From Syntrophus aciditrophicus (GTDB taxonomy: Bacteria; Desulfobacterota; Syntrophia; Syntrophales; UBA5619), in NCBI GenBank assembly GCA_020722315.1, contig DYLD01000005.1:1-44313 (forward strand): a DNA stretch of 44,313 nt, in the 5' to 3' direction. The notes beneath the pieces were generated by a model. The model had not been told where the DNA came from. It did not search any database and was given only the letters and a program-made list of their open reading frames with translations. Below are positions 17,077 to 25,336 of this stretch, in pieces. Position numbers and translations under genes: made by a program. Position 1 is the stretch's first letter, and every line of letters begins with the position of its first letter.

Positions 17077-17655
17077 ATGCCTAAGAAGGTTAGTCTCGAC
17101 GAGCTCGATATTGAAGAACCTTCCCTCAGCGAAGAAGAGAAGTTGTCTGATGATACCGCTAAACAGCGAGGATTCTTCAAAAAAATCAGCCGGTTGCGTT
17201 TTTTTGTAATCGTTTCGGCGGCAACGTTGCTTTTTTTGTCCGCAGCCGTTGGGTGGTGGTTTTTTGTTAAGGGTACGCCGAAACAGGTTAAAACTGAAGC
17301 GGCGTCGCAAAAGACCGCCGAAACGCCCGCACCCGGCGCGCTTCAAAAGGTCTATGACAACTACGCGAACCTCACTGATCTTTTTGTTCCTCTCGATCAA
17401 GTTAACGGCGAACGAAAGGTACTGCTTTTTGACATCGCATGTGAAATTGACCCTCACAGCAGCGAGAATTTCCGAAAGAATGCCCGGTTTATCAGGATCG
17501 CTGTTTATAAAACGGTAAAAATGACCGGTAAAGATTTTTTCGTGAAGAAAGATGCCGGAAATATCTTACGGCAAAGGATAAAAACGGATATCAACGCGTT
17601 GCTCGGAGAAGAAATCGTAAAAGATATTTTCTTTACCAGATTTATTGTGTTATAA
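17077..17655 (+). CDS. Second FliL-family basal-body protein
   Basis: 192 residues. An acidic cytoplasmic N-tail is followed by one hydrophobic helix (about residues 45-66, RFFVIVSAATLLFLSAAVGWWFF) and a periplasmic FliL-like domain: a short strand TDLFVPLDQ, the KVLLFDIACEID strand, an RQRIKTDINALLGEE helix and the C-terminal VKDIFFTRFIVL, which matches the family's end pattern. It is a divergent paralogue of the FliL at 6276. GGAGACAGGAGG lies upstream of the ATG. It starts a separate group after the mobile element, next to a degenerate histidine kinase. It may modify the stator or basal body together with FliL (inference). Confidence 0.8.
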   Translation: MPKKVSLDELDIEEPSLSEEEKLSDDTAKQRGFFKKISRLRFFVIVSAATLLFLSAAVGWWFFVKGTPKQVKTEAASQKTAETPAPGALQKVYDNYANLTDLFVPLDQVNGERKVLLFDIACEIDPHSSENFRKNARFIRIAVYKTVKMTGKDFFVKKDAGNILRQRIKTDINALLGEEIVKDIFFTRFIVL

Positions 17656-17740
17656 GAAAACATATTGAGCGCGGATGTAAGCTGGTTTCCAAGGTTCTTC
17701 TTTGGTAATACCGGCTATTCATAGAACTATTTTATAGGTT

Positions 17741-18517
17741 ATGGCCGAGCCGATGAATGAAGTTGAGCTTCTTGAGCGATTAAAGGCGAATTTCGTTGCC
17801 GATCTTCTGGGTGCAATCCTGCCTGGAGCTATTCATAACTTTGCAAACCCGCTTAATGGTTTGACAGGGCGGATTAAGCTTTTGGAAATGCATCTTTCCC
17901 GGGTTATGCCGCAAATCAAAGGCATCGACGCGCAATCCATCAGAGATGAATCGCTGGATAAAGTAAGCAGAGACATCGGCATTCTTACCGAAGAATCGGA
18001 AAGGTTACTTGATCTGTTCAGGAATTTTGAAACCAAGATCATTGCGCTGTCTTCTTCCGAACAACAAACCATTAACCTGGCCGACCTGGTTGCATCCGAG
18101 GTTCAATTCATGGATTGTTACCTTGATTTCAAACATGGCGTTACCAAAGAAATGCAGGTTGATCGTAATATACCGACGATTTCAGGCAGCCGGGCAGGTT
18201 ATTCCCTCAGTATTTTGTCGCTGATCAATTTTGCCCGCCTGCGCATGCAGGATGTTTCGGAAAAGAAGCTGGCTGTTTGGGTAGGCTGCGATGATGCTGA
18301 TATTAAAATAGTTTTTCGGGACACAGGCGAGCCGATTCCGCCACCCTGCCGAATGCTTGCCTCGGGGGAATCGTCCAACTGCGATGCCGTCGCCCCCACA
18401 GATGCCGTTTGTTGCTGGTCGTTACTGCTGCTCAAGCTCTACGGTTTGCGAATCCACATCGATTTCATCGACGGATGGAACGTTGTTTCGCTTGCCCGCT
18501 CCTACAGGGCCGCATAA
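17741..18517 (+). CDS. Degenerate sensor histidine kinase-like protein
   Basis: 258 residues, soluble, with no sensor or membrane segment. An H-box-like helix is present near residue 31 (AIHNFANPLNGLTGRIKLLE, with His32 and the following NPL). The ATP-binding part keeps FRDTGEPIPP (like the D-x-G-x-G box) but lacks a clear N box, and the second glycine box is replaced by a stretch reading CCWSLLLLKLYG. It may be a phosphotransfer or binding protein rather than an active kinase (inference). Similar genes occur in other deltaproteobacterial flagellar clusters near fliA. It is 85 bp after the second fliL. A second ATG at 17753 is possible. Confidence 0.6.
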   Translation: MAEPMNEVELLERLKANFVADLLGAILPGAIHNFANPLNGLTGRIKLLEMHLSRVMPQIKGIDAQSIRDESLDKVSRDIGILTEESERLLDLFRNFETKIIALSSSEQQTINLADLVASEVQFMDCYLDFKHGVTKEMQVDRNIPTISGSRAGYSLSILSLINFARLRMQDVSEKKLAVWVGCDDADIKIVFRDTGEPIPPPCRMLASGESSNCDAVAPTDAVCCWSLLLLKLYGLRIHIDFIDGWNVVSLARSYRAA

Positions 18518-18605
18518 CTCAATGATTGCCGTCGCTAAAGATTTGAGTTTGTAGAGACGATCAATATTGCATAGGCGGAGGTTTTTTCTTTCAGGAGGTG
18601 CTGCG

Positions 18606-18917
18606 ATGATTAAGGCTATTGACGCGCAGCAGGTCGTTATACAGTCGGAACAGGCGAACCGGGTCCAGCAGATTGACAGACAGCATCCCGGGATGGAGCA
18701 TGGATATCAGGCAGTCCAGGTCGAGGCGGAGAAAAAAGTTCTGCAGAAGGCCATCTCCAACCCCAGGGAAGCCGCGAAAACCATTATCCGTGATGACGAA
18801 CAAGGGCGCCGGAATCCGCGACAGGGCGAATCCAGCAATAAAGAAGCGAAGCAGACGGATGAAAACACAGACGATGCATTTCCCGAAGGCGGCGAACACA
18901 TCAATATCAGAGTCTGA
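18606..18917 (+). CDS. Small charged hypothetical protein in flagellar cluster
   Basis: 103 residues, hydrophilic, Gln, Glu and Lys rich, with no membrane segment and a C-terminal half that looks disordered and ends GGEHINIRV. The ATG at 18606 follows an excellent ribosome binding site (AGGAGG), so expression is likely, whereas an upstream in-frame ATG at 18567 precedes that site. I do not recognise the family. Position 6 bp before the next gene in the same short operon suggests a flagellar role. Confidence 0.65.
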   Translation: MIKAIDAQQVVIQSEQANRVQQIDRQHPGMEHGYQAVQVEAEKKVLQKAISNPREAAKTIIRDDEQGRRNPRQGESSNKEAKQTDENTDDAFPEGGEHINIRV

Positions 18918-18923
18918 ACCTCT

Positions 18924-19403
18924 ATGAACGCCCAAGTCATGTTTGTCATTCAGATCATCGCGGATTTGCTCTTTTGTCTGGTTGTCGTCCTCTTGCTGGC
19001 GCGTCTGAAAAGATCCTTGAACAGAAACAAAACTACGATCGTTGATAAGGAACGTCTCGCAAATCTTGAGGAGCTGATATCCCGATCTCAGAGGGATTCG
19101 GAAGACTTTTTGCACAAACTGGATGAGAGCCTCCAAAAATTCCAGCAGACTGCGACAAAAATCGAGGCCGGGGAAGGAAGGCTGAAAACGCTGCTTAAAG
19201 AGATTGATGAAAAAGCAAGGCTGCTGGAAGAAGACAACCCCGCCGGTGCCTCTTACTCCGGCCGCAGTGGGGACCATTATCAAAGGGTTGTTGACTTTCT
19301 GCAAAGCGGTTTGTCCATCGACGAAATCGCCCGACAAACCGATATCCCGGCCGCGGAAATCGCCCTTATCAGCAATTTAGAGAAAAGAAAAAAACAGGGA
19401 TAA
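18924..19403 (+). CDS. Membrane-anchored coiled-coil protein (DUF2802-like)
   Basis: 159 residues: an N-terminal membrane anchor (about residues 8-27), a long coiled coil rich in L, E, K and Q (about 40-105), and a C-terminal segment that looks like a small helix-turn-helix (YQRVVDFLQSGLSIDEIARQTDIPAAEIALI). This layout is that of the DUF2802 family that accompanies flagellar genes in deltaproteobacteria and Vibrio-type gammaproteobacteria. No function is established. It is 7 bp before the FliK-like gene. Confidence 0.7.
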   Translation: MNAQVMFVIQIIADLLFCLVVVLLLARLKRSLNRNKTTIVDKERLANLEELISRSQRDSEDFLHKLDESLQKFQQTATKIEAGEGRLKTLLKEIDEKARLLEEDNPAGASYSGRSGDHYQRVVDFLQSGLSIDEIARQTDIPAAEIALISNLEKRKKQG

Positions 19404-19410
19404 TTCGTAA

Positions 19411-20541
19411 ATGGCACCTATTTACACGCCGTCGGTTTCGCTGCCTGTGGGGCTGACATTATACGAAAGCCCTCGGACCGCAAAAGAGATCTGGCCGCTG
19501 TCATTAGGCGAAATTCTTGAAGCCAGAGTTGAGGCCCAGGCCGGGCCTTCCCGGTTTTTGCTGACGATAAAGGGCAAAAGCATGCCGGTTTCCTGCGAAT
19601 TGCCACTGCAGCAGGGTCAGAGACTTACCCTCAGGGTCGATCAGCTCGAGCCTCAGGTTCTGCTGCGCATTGTCAAACCCTTTGCTTCCGCCTCCGAAAT
19701 ACTCAACGAATACGCAAAATTTATCCGTTCCAACCCCGAAGCCCTGAGGGATTTGTTTGTCTCGGGCAGGGAACTGTTTTTAAACGATTTCTTTCTGGAG
19801 ACGCTTCCCGAAGGCGCAAAGGCCATCGCTAAAAATGTCGCCAATCTCCTCAATACGCTGATCCTCTCAGAGTCGAACACGCAGAAACTCCCGTTGAATG
19901 AATTTGTTGCCTCTCTGGGGATGATGCTGGAGCCGGATCTATTGGAAGTGTTGCAAAACAAAAGGGATCTGAAAAGCGTCCGGTCAGAGGGGATGAAGGC
20001 CTATCTGTTAAGGCTTTTGGATGAACTCAAGCTTCTTCGTCAAGACGCAGGCGAGGCTCCCGAATACCTGGCAAAACTTATCGAATTCGCCGAAAAAGGG
20101 ATTAAGACGATTGAGGCGAATCAGATCCTCAATCTTCATTCGGAAATAAAGGGTGCGGGGTACTTCTTCCAGGTGCCGGTTCTGTTGCATGAAGATGTTC
20201 GAGTGGCAGATTTGTTTATCAGCACCGAAAATGACAAAGGCGCTTCGGAAACCAAAAAGCGGACGCGCGTGCTTGTCTTTCTCAATCTGGACGCGCTGGG
20301 CAGCATGATGGTTGACGCCTCTGTGTCAGGCCATTCCATCGGTTGCGTCTTTCGCTTTGCCGATTCGTCTGCAAAGGACTTTTTCCTTCAATTTCTCCCC
20401 GAGTTGGAAGATAATATGAAAAAGATCGGTTTTGAAGGAGTTTTCTTGAATTGCCTTTACGATAATTCGTTGGAGGCGAGAAAGAGAAACTGCTTTCGTG
20501 AGTTTTTCCCCGAACGTGATGCAATCAATTTGTTTGCGTAA
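19411..20541 (+). CDS. FliK-like hook-length control protein, second copy
   Basis: 376 residues. The C-terminal part resembles the FliK C-terminal domain: VLVFLNLDALGSMMVDASVS, then a strand with F and a helix LQFLPELEDNMKKIGFEGV, equivalent to the L-x-L-x-P-x-x-L-G pattern at the fliK end, though the Pro-Glu is not kept. The N-terminal ~100 residues form a separate beta-rich region (LPLQQGQRLTLRVDQLEPQVLLRIV). It sits 6 bp ahead of an FlhB C-terminal-like protein. Since FliK acts on FlhB, the two neighbours may work together (inference). Alternatively a distant homologue with another role. Confidence 0.62.
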   Translation: MAPIYTPSVSLPVGLTLYESPRTAKEIWPLSLGEILEARVEAQAGPSRFLLTIKGKSMPVSCELPLQQGQRLTLRVDQLEPQVLLRIVKPFASASEILNEYAKFIRSNPEALRDLFVSGRELFLNDFFLETLPEGAKAIAKNVANLLNTLILSESNTQKLPLNEFVASLGMMLEPDLLEVLQNKRDLKSVRSEGMKAYLLRLLDELKLLRQDAGEAPEYLAKLIEFAEKGIKTIEANQILNLHSEIKGAGYFFQVPVLLHEDVRVADLFISTENDKGASETKKRTRVLVFLNLDALGSMMVDASVSGHSIGCVFRFADSSAKDFFLQFLPELEDNMKKIGFEGVFLNCLYDNSLEARKRNCFREFFPERDAINLFA

Positions 20542-20547
20542 ATTGTG

Positions 20548-20820
20548 ATGCCGAACAAAAAGATACAGGCTGCCGCTCTGCAGTATGACCAAAGCAAGGA
20601 TGCCGCTCCGCGTGTGACGGCCAGCGGCAAAGGGGAAGTCGCTCGGAAGATTATCGAACTCGCGCGGAAAAATGATATCCCGATCAAGAGCGATCCCGTT
20701 CTTGTGGAGTTGCTCTGCAAACTCGATATCGGTCAGCAAATCCCGGTCGAGCTCTATCAGGCCGTCGCGGAGATTCTTGCGTTTGTCTATTCGATGAACG
20801 AAAAGCGGCGACCGCAATAA
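20548..20820 (+). CDS. flhX: Stand-alone FlhB C-terminal domain protein (FlhX type)
   Basis: 90 residues that match the part of FlhB following its NPTH cleavage site: ALQYDQSKDAAPRVTASGKG aligns with ALKYDRDVDIAPRVVAKGAG, and YQAVAEILAFVYSM aligns with YRAVAEILAYVYSL. The NPTH itself is absent, so it cannot self-cleave. Such proteins (FlhX) are known in several bacteria and can stand in for the FlhB C-terminal part. It lies directly after the FliK-like gene and ends at a terminator-like stem. ATG at 20548; a GTG one codon earlier is possible. Confidence 0.82.
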   Translation: MPNKKIQAAALQYDQSKDAAPRVTASGKGEVARKIIELARKNDIPIKSDPVLVELLCKLDIGQQIPVELYQAVAEILAFVYSMNEKRRPQ

Positions 20821-20832
20821 TTTTGTTTTTTT
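20805..20832 (+). terminator. Weak terminator overlapping the end of flhX
   Basis: A small GC-rich stem (GCGG at 20805-20808, CCGC at 20812-20815, loop CGA) overlaps the end of the gene and is followed by a T-rich run at 20821-20832 (TTTTGTTTTTTT). Confidence 0.4.
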
Positions 20833-20958
20833 GAGGAAAATATTTCCGTCGCCTTTTTTTCCCAACACCTCCGCCGAGTGTATCAAGCAGGGTCGAATGT
20901 CTGTAAATCTCAAGTAAATTCAAAATATTAAAATTTATCCCGGGCGAATGCTCATCGT

Positions 20959-20974
20959 TGGCTTGCAGTTTGCA
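20959..20974 (+). promoter_or_regulatory. Sigma-54 promoter of flgF operon
   Basis: TGGCTTGCAGTTTGCA has TGGC, the GG-N10-GC spacing and a TTTGCA box. Start point near 20985, 34 bases before the flgF ATG. Confidence 0.8.
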
Positions 20975-21018
20975 TAATCCCCAATAGACTTTTAACACCG
21001 CAATGAGGAGGTTTTTCT

Positions 21019-21729
21019 ATGCACTACGGGGTTATCGAGGTTGCAAAGGCGGCTTCGGAGAGGATAACGCAACTCGATACGGTTGCAAACAATCTTGCCA
21101 ATGCATCCACGCCCGGCTTTAAAATGGAGAACTTCTATCCTGCGTCTCCCGACGGCAAGGCCGCAAAAGAAGGGCCCATTTATTCCGAATCGAGAGTCGT
21201 GACTGATTACAGCCAGGGGGCGTTCCAACAAACCAAAAATGCGCTTGATCTGGCGATTGAAGGCGACGGCTTTTTTGCGGTGCAGACAAAGGACGGCACT
21301 GCCTATACAAGAAAAGGAACATTCGTTCTGAACAGGCAACGACAGATCGTTACGCTTTCCGGCGATTATGTTCTCGGCGAGAAGGGGCCTGTAACGCTGC
21401 CGTCGGAAAATTTCTCGATCAACGCATCGGGAGGCATAATCGTCGATGGCTCCGAAGTTGCGCGGTTGAGGGTCGTTGGTTTCGCGAACCCGCAGTCATT
21501 GTTCAGGACGAGAAACGGCATGTTCAGGGATCCTGGTCAGGCCGGCGCAAAGAAGATCGGCAACCCGTCGCTTAAATCAGGCTATATCGAAATTTCCAAT
21601 GTGAATGTCGTAACCCAGATGGTCAAGATGATTGATGTTCAGCGTTCCTTTGAATCCTATCAAAAGATTATCCAGACCCTTGCCGATCTTGACGACCTTG
21701 CCGTAAACAGGGTGGGAAGGGTTGCATGA
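21019..21729 (+). CDS. flgF: Flagellar proximal rod protein FlgF
   Basis: Rod subunit. The start (MHYGVIEVAKAASERITQLD) and TVANNLANASTPGFK are the rod-family N-terminus; the end has SGYIEISNVNVVTQMVKMIDVQR with a final helix. At 236 residues it is the usual FlgF size, shorter than FlgG, and it lacks the YRAQGH-like extra domain of FlgE. The ATG at 21019 follows GAGGAGG. First gene behind the sigma-54 promoter; 30 bp before flgG. Confidence 0.93.
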   Translation: MHYGVIEVAKAASERITQLDTVANNLANASTPGFKMENFYPASPDGKAAKEGPIYSESRVVTDYSQGAFQQTKNALDLAIEGDGFFAVQTKDGTAYTRKGTFVLNRQRQIVTLSGDYVLGEKGPVTLPSENFSINASGGIIVDGSEVARLRVVGFANPQSLFRTRNGMFRDPGQAGAKKIGNPSLKSGYIEISNVNVVTQMVKMIDVQRSFESYQKIIQTLADLDDLAVNRVGRVA

Positions 21730-21759
21730 TTTGTTAATGAATAGAGGAGGAATCACGAG

Positions 21760-22542
21760 ATGATAAGGTCTTTATGGACAGCAGCGACGGGAATGGGGGC
21801 GATGCAACTCGAGCAGGACGTGATTGCCAACAACCTCGCCAACGTCAACACGGTCGGGTTCAAGAAATCGAGGGCCGATTTTCAGGACCTGATGTACCAG
21901 GTGCTGGCAAAGGCAGGTTCGGAAACCTCCGCGGGGAACAAACTCCCGGCAGGCATTGAGATAGGTCTGGGGGTCAAACCGGTCTCGACGCAGAAGATTT
22001 TTACGCAGGGCGACTACATGCAAACCGGCAACAGCTTTGATTTTGCCATCGAGGGAAACGGCTTCTTCCAGATAGTAAACGGCGACCGGATATCCTATAC
22101 ACGCTCGGGGAGCTTCAAGGTGAACAACGAAGGGATTCTCACGACGCCGGAGGGCCTCAAGGTGGTGGGGGACATATCCGTGCCCGAGGGAACCGTCGCG
22201 TTTACCGTTGACAGCGGCGGCACATGGACCGCAAGCGATAGTGTCGGTACAGTACTTGCGTCGGGTCGGATCGAGCTTGCCAATTTTTTGAATCCCGCGG
22301 GGTTGAGCAGCATCGGCAGAAATCTCTATGATAAAACAGAGGCCTCGGGCGAGGCGTTTACCGGAAACCCTGGTGAGGGAGGGTTCGGTACGATCACGCA
22401 GCATTATCTCGAGCAGTCCAATGTCAGCGTCATAGAAGAAATGGTTAAGATGATCGTCGGACAGCGTGCGTATGAGATCAATTCCAAGGCAGTCCAGACG
22501 GCTGATGACATGCTCCAGGTCATCAACACTCTGAAGAGATAG
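21760..22542 (+). CDS. flgG: Flagellar distal rod protein FlgG
   Basis: Forms the distal rod across the periplasm. The N-terminus MIRSLWTAATGMGAMQLEQD with VIANNLANVNTVGFKKSRADF is diagnostic for FlgG. The C-terminus LEQSNVSVIEEMVKMIVGQRAYEINSKAVQ is also typical. At 260 residues it has the expected length, which in this family is constant because it spans the periplasm. GAGGAGG precedes the ATG. Confidence 0.97.
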   Translation: MIRSLWTAATGMGAMQLEQDVIANNLANVNTVGFKKSRADFQDLMYQVLAKAGSETSAGNKLPAGIEIGLGVKPVSTQKIFTQGDYMQTGNSFDFAIEGNGFFQIVNGDRISYTRSGSFKVNNEGILTTPEGLKVVGDISVPEGTVAFTVDSGGTWTASDSVGTVLASGRIELANFLNPAGLSSIGRNLYDKTEASGEAFTGNPGEGGFGTITQHYLEQSNVSVIEEMVKMIVGQRAYEINSKAVQTADDMLQVINTLKR

Positions 22543-22559
22543 GCGCAAAGTGCAGAGAG

Positions 22560-23279
22560 ATGAACGATTATAAAAGCCCCGGAGTCGTTATCTTCATTGC
22601 TGTTGTGCTGTTTTTGCTGTTGTCGGCCATACCGGCGCAGGCTGTAACGATTCCGGCTTCCGATATCAAGTCGGCTGTTCAGAAATACGTAACCCAAAAA
22701 AGCCCGTGGCCGCCGGATCGCCTCCGCGTCCTTTTTTTGACGACGGTGTCCGATGAGAGATTTTCTGAAAAATCGGTTTCATTGACCGTATCCGGCAGGG
22801 CCGGTGATGATTTTATAGACTATACCCCTTTTACGGTAGGCTTTTATGCAAACGGTCTGCTGTTAAAGGAGATATCGGTACGCGTTACGATCGAGGTCTT
22901 GGCCGATGTCGTGATGAGCAAAAGGGTGCTTTCGCGCGGCAGCCCGATTCAAGCCGGTGATCTGTACGTACAGAAGAAATGGTTGAAACGTCCACCCGCC
23001 CACCTGGCCGGGTTCGCGGAAATTGTCGGCAAATCCGTTAAGACGACAATCGGGGCGAACAGGGAGATCAAAAGGAATATGCTTGATTTTCCGACTCTGG
23101 TGAAAAAGGGGGCGGTTGTAAAAATTCTGCTTGATAACAAAGCGATCAGCATCGCCGCGATCGGCATGTCAGAAGAAGAGGGAACATACAACGAGATTAT
23201 CAGGGTGAAGAATCTCTCGTCGAACAGGATTATCTACGCCAGGGTGGCGGCAGAAAACACCGTGCTGATCGATTTTTGA
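22560..23279 (+). CDS. flgA: P-ring assembly chaperone FlgA
   Basis: Periplasmic protein that assists the P-ring. The N-terminus is a signal peptide (hydrophobic residues ~9-26, then PAQA). The C-terminal SAF-like domain has VVMSKRVLSRGSPIQAGDLYVQKKWL and LDFPTLVKKGAVVKILLDNKAISI, matching FlgA. At 239 residues it is normal. It follows flgG by 17 bp and precedes flgH, so rod and ring genes are expressed together. Confidence 0.92.
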   Translation: MNDYKSPGVVIFIAVVLFLLLSAIPAQAVTIPASDIKSAVQKYVTQKSPWPPDRLRVLFLTTVSDERFSEKSVSLTVSGRAGDDFIDYTPFTVGFYANGLLLKEISVRVTIEVLADVVMSKRVLSRGSPIQAGDLYVQKKWLKRPPAHLAGFAEIVGKSVKTTIGANREIKRNMLDFPTLVKKGAVVKILLDNKAISIAAIGMSEEEGTYNEIIRVKNLSSNRIIYARVAAENTVLIDF

Positions 23280-23342
23280 CCAGTCAAATCTTGTTTATGT
23301 TTTTTTCTAAAACCGTTTTTGGGGGAGAAAGAAGGTAAGCTC

Positions 23343-24044
23343 ATGAAAAGAGGAATTTCGAGGCTTTTATTGATCTGTGCCGCAGGCCTTTCATTTCTGG
23401 CCGGGGGGTGCGCGACGGACAAAGACAGGATTCGGAGCGCGCCGGAGATGCCCCCTGTGGTGCCGCAGGCTCAACCCGTTCAGCCGGGATCAATATGGCC
23501 CGGGGAGCAGACGACCAGCAATATCTTTGCCGATAAAAAGGCAAGGTATGTCAATGATATTGTCACAGTCGTCGTCAGTGAAACAACGCAGGGGATTACA
23601 AAGGCGAGCACGAATACCGGGCGGGAGTCCAGCACGACGGCCGGGATCACCGGCCTTCTCGGAATTGATAAATCCCTGCAGGCTTCAAACGCAAAGCTGA
23701 ACCCGAAGATTGAAGTCGGCGGCTCCGCCTCGAACTCGCTGAAGGGAGAGGGGGACACGTCCCGGAAAACCACGTTTACGACAAGGATTACGGCCCGCGT
23801 GACAAAAGTTTTTGACAACGGCAATCTGTTTATTGAGGGCTGGCGAAAATTAAAGATGAACGGCGAGACCCAGTATGTGGTTTTAAGCGGAATCATCCGT
23901 CCGGATGATATTACGTCCGACAATCTGATTTCCTCGCAGTATATCGCGGATGCAAGGATTGATTATGTCGGCGACGGCATCATCAACGAGAAGATGAGGC
24001 CCGGCTGGCTTACCCGAATCGTAGACATGGTATGGCCGTTTTAA
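23343..24044 (+). CDS. flgH: Flagellar L-ring lipoprotein FlgH
   Basis: Outer-membrane L-ring protein. A lipoprotein signal (positive start, hydrophobic core, then a LAGGC lipobox-like site with Cys at ~26) is followed by FlgH motifs: SIWPGEQTTSNIFADKKARYVNDIVTVVV and the end QYIADARIDYVGDGIINEK. ATG at 23343 is chosen because it gives the signal start and has GAAGG upstream; an in-frame ATG lies at 23319. It has 233 residues. Its presence shows a Gram-negative envelope. Confidence 0.95.
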   Translation: MKRGISRLLLICAAGLSFLAGGCATDKDRIRSAPEMPPVVPQAQPVQPGSIWPGEQTTSNIFADKKARYVNDIVTVVVSETTQGITKASTNTGRESSTTAGITGLLGIDKSLQASNAKLNPKIEVGGSASNSLKGEGDTSRKTTFTTRITARVTKVFDNGNLFIEGWRKLKMNGETQYVVLSGIIRPDDITSDNLISSQYIADARIDYVGDGIINEKMRPGWLTRIVDMVWPF

Positions 24045-24144
24045 ATCTTGATTTCAAGGAGTCAGTATTTCAAGGGCTTATCGTATGGAGCGATTGTCAT
24101 TTCGGACGATGCAAGAAATCTTAAGGATAGAGAGGGATTGAAAA

Positions 24145-25311
24145 ATGAATGCACGGGGCTTTTTTTGCGTGATCATGGTTGCGGTTGTTGTTTCGGCTTC
24201 GGCCTCTGTTTTAGATGCGGCCAGGATCAAGGACATCGCCGGGATCAGCGGAGTCAGGGACAACCCGTTGCTCGGCTACGGACTGGTTGTCGGTCTTGCC
24301 GGCACAGGGGACGATGTCAAGAACGGCTTCACCGCTGAGGCGGTAAAAAATATGCTCAGCCGCCAGGGGATTTCAATGAGGGATAAAACCATAAAGGCGG
24401 ACAATATTGCGGCCGTTATCGTCACGGCGACGCTGCCCCCGTTTGCAAAGGTGGGAAGCCAGATCGACGTGATTGTCTCTTCGATCGGTGACGCCAAGAG
24501 CCTTTACGGCGGCACGTTGCTGATGACCCCGCTGAGAGGCGCCGACGGCGCGGTCTATGCGGTGGCGCAGGGCCCCGTCGTGCTCGGGGGGTTTTCGGCG
24601 GGCGGAGCCGGCGCCTCCAGCGTCAAGAATCATCCCAGCGCCGGTTATATACCCGGGGGGGCGCTGGTGGAAAAACAGCTCCGTTATGATTTTGAAAACA
24701 GCCGGGTTTTGACGATAAACCTTTTTCATCCGGATTTCACGACATCGTCGCATGTGGCCTCCGCAATCAACGACGCGATCAGAGGGGTCTTTGCCAAAGA
24801 GGTGGATGCGTCCTCCGTTTCCGTCAAGCTTCCCCAGGACGGTTTTCTTAATGTAGCAGAACTCGCGTCGAGGATCGAAAATCTCGAGGTGCCGGTTGAT
24901 TCCCGGGCGATTGTCGTGATGAATGAAAAAACCGGAACCGTCGTGATGGGCGATAATGTAAGAATCTCGACCGTGGCTGTCGCGCACGGAAATTTAAGCA
25001 TCCAGATAAAGGACACGCGGGAGGTTTCGCAGCCGCTTGGGTTTGCTCCCTCCGCCAGGCCCGGTGGACCTGCCGCAACGAAGGAAGGGGAGGTTATTGT
25101 TGCTCCGGGCGGGCAGACGGTTGTAACGACGGATAGGACGCTGACGGTCGGCGAGGAGAAAAACCGGCTCATGCTCGTTCCCCAGGGAGCGACAATCCGG
25201 GATGTCGTCAAGGCGCTGAACGCCGTCGGCGTCACGCCGCGGGACTTGATCACAATTCTACAGGCCATCAAGGCCGCCGGGGCTCTCCAGGCGGAGTTGA
25301 AGATCATATAA
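24145..25311 (+). CDS. flgI: Flagellar P-ring protein FlgI
   Basis: Builds the P-ring around the rod in the peptidoglycan layer. A signal peptide (hydrophobic residues ~6-22, then ALD-like end) is followed by the highly conserved RIKDIAGISGVRDNPLLGYG and LVVGLAGTGDD. The C-terminus has VNAVGVTPRDLITILQAIKAAGALQAELKI, typical. At 388 residues it is normal. A 100-bp gap separates it from flgH. Confidence 0.97.
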   Translation: MNARGFFCVIMVAVVVSASASVLDAARIKDIAGISGVRDNPLLGYGLVVGLAGTGDDVKNGFTAEAVKNMLSRQGISMRDKTIKADNIAAVIVTATLPPFAKVGSQIDVIVSSIGDAKSLYGGTLLMTPLRGADGAVYAVAQGPVVLGGFSAGGAGASSVKNHPSAGYIPGGALVEKQLRYDFENSRVLTINLFHPDFTTSSHVASAINDAIRGVFAKEVDASSVSVKLPQDGFLNVAELASRIENLEVPVDSRAIVVMNEKTGTVVMGDNVRISTVAVAHGNLSIQIKDTREVSQPLGFAPSARPGGPAATKEGEVIVAPGGQTVVTTDRTLTVGEEKNRLMLVPQGATIRDVVKALNAVGVTPRDLITILQAIKAAGALQAELKII

Positions 25312-25336
25312 AAAGGCTCAAGGAGGGAATCCCGAC

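Noticed and set aside
18591-19337. 248-codon minus-strand frame opposite the small genes after the kinase-like gene
   Set aside because: It is antisense to two plus-strand genes that have ribosome binding sites and protein-like composition; its own translation has no domain pattern.
24048-24338. Plus-strand frame in the flgH-flgI gap
   Set aside because: Runs into flgI in another frame, and the signal peptide and conserved start of flgI show the true gene begins at 24145.
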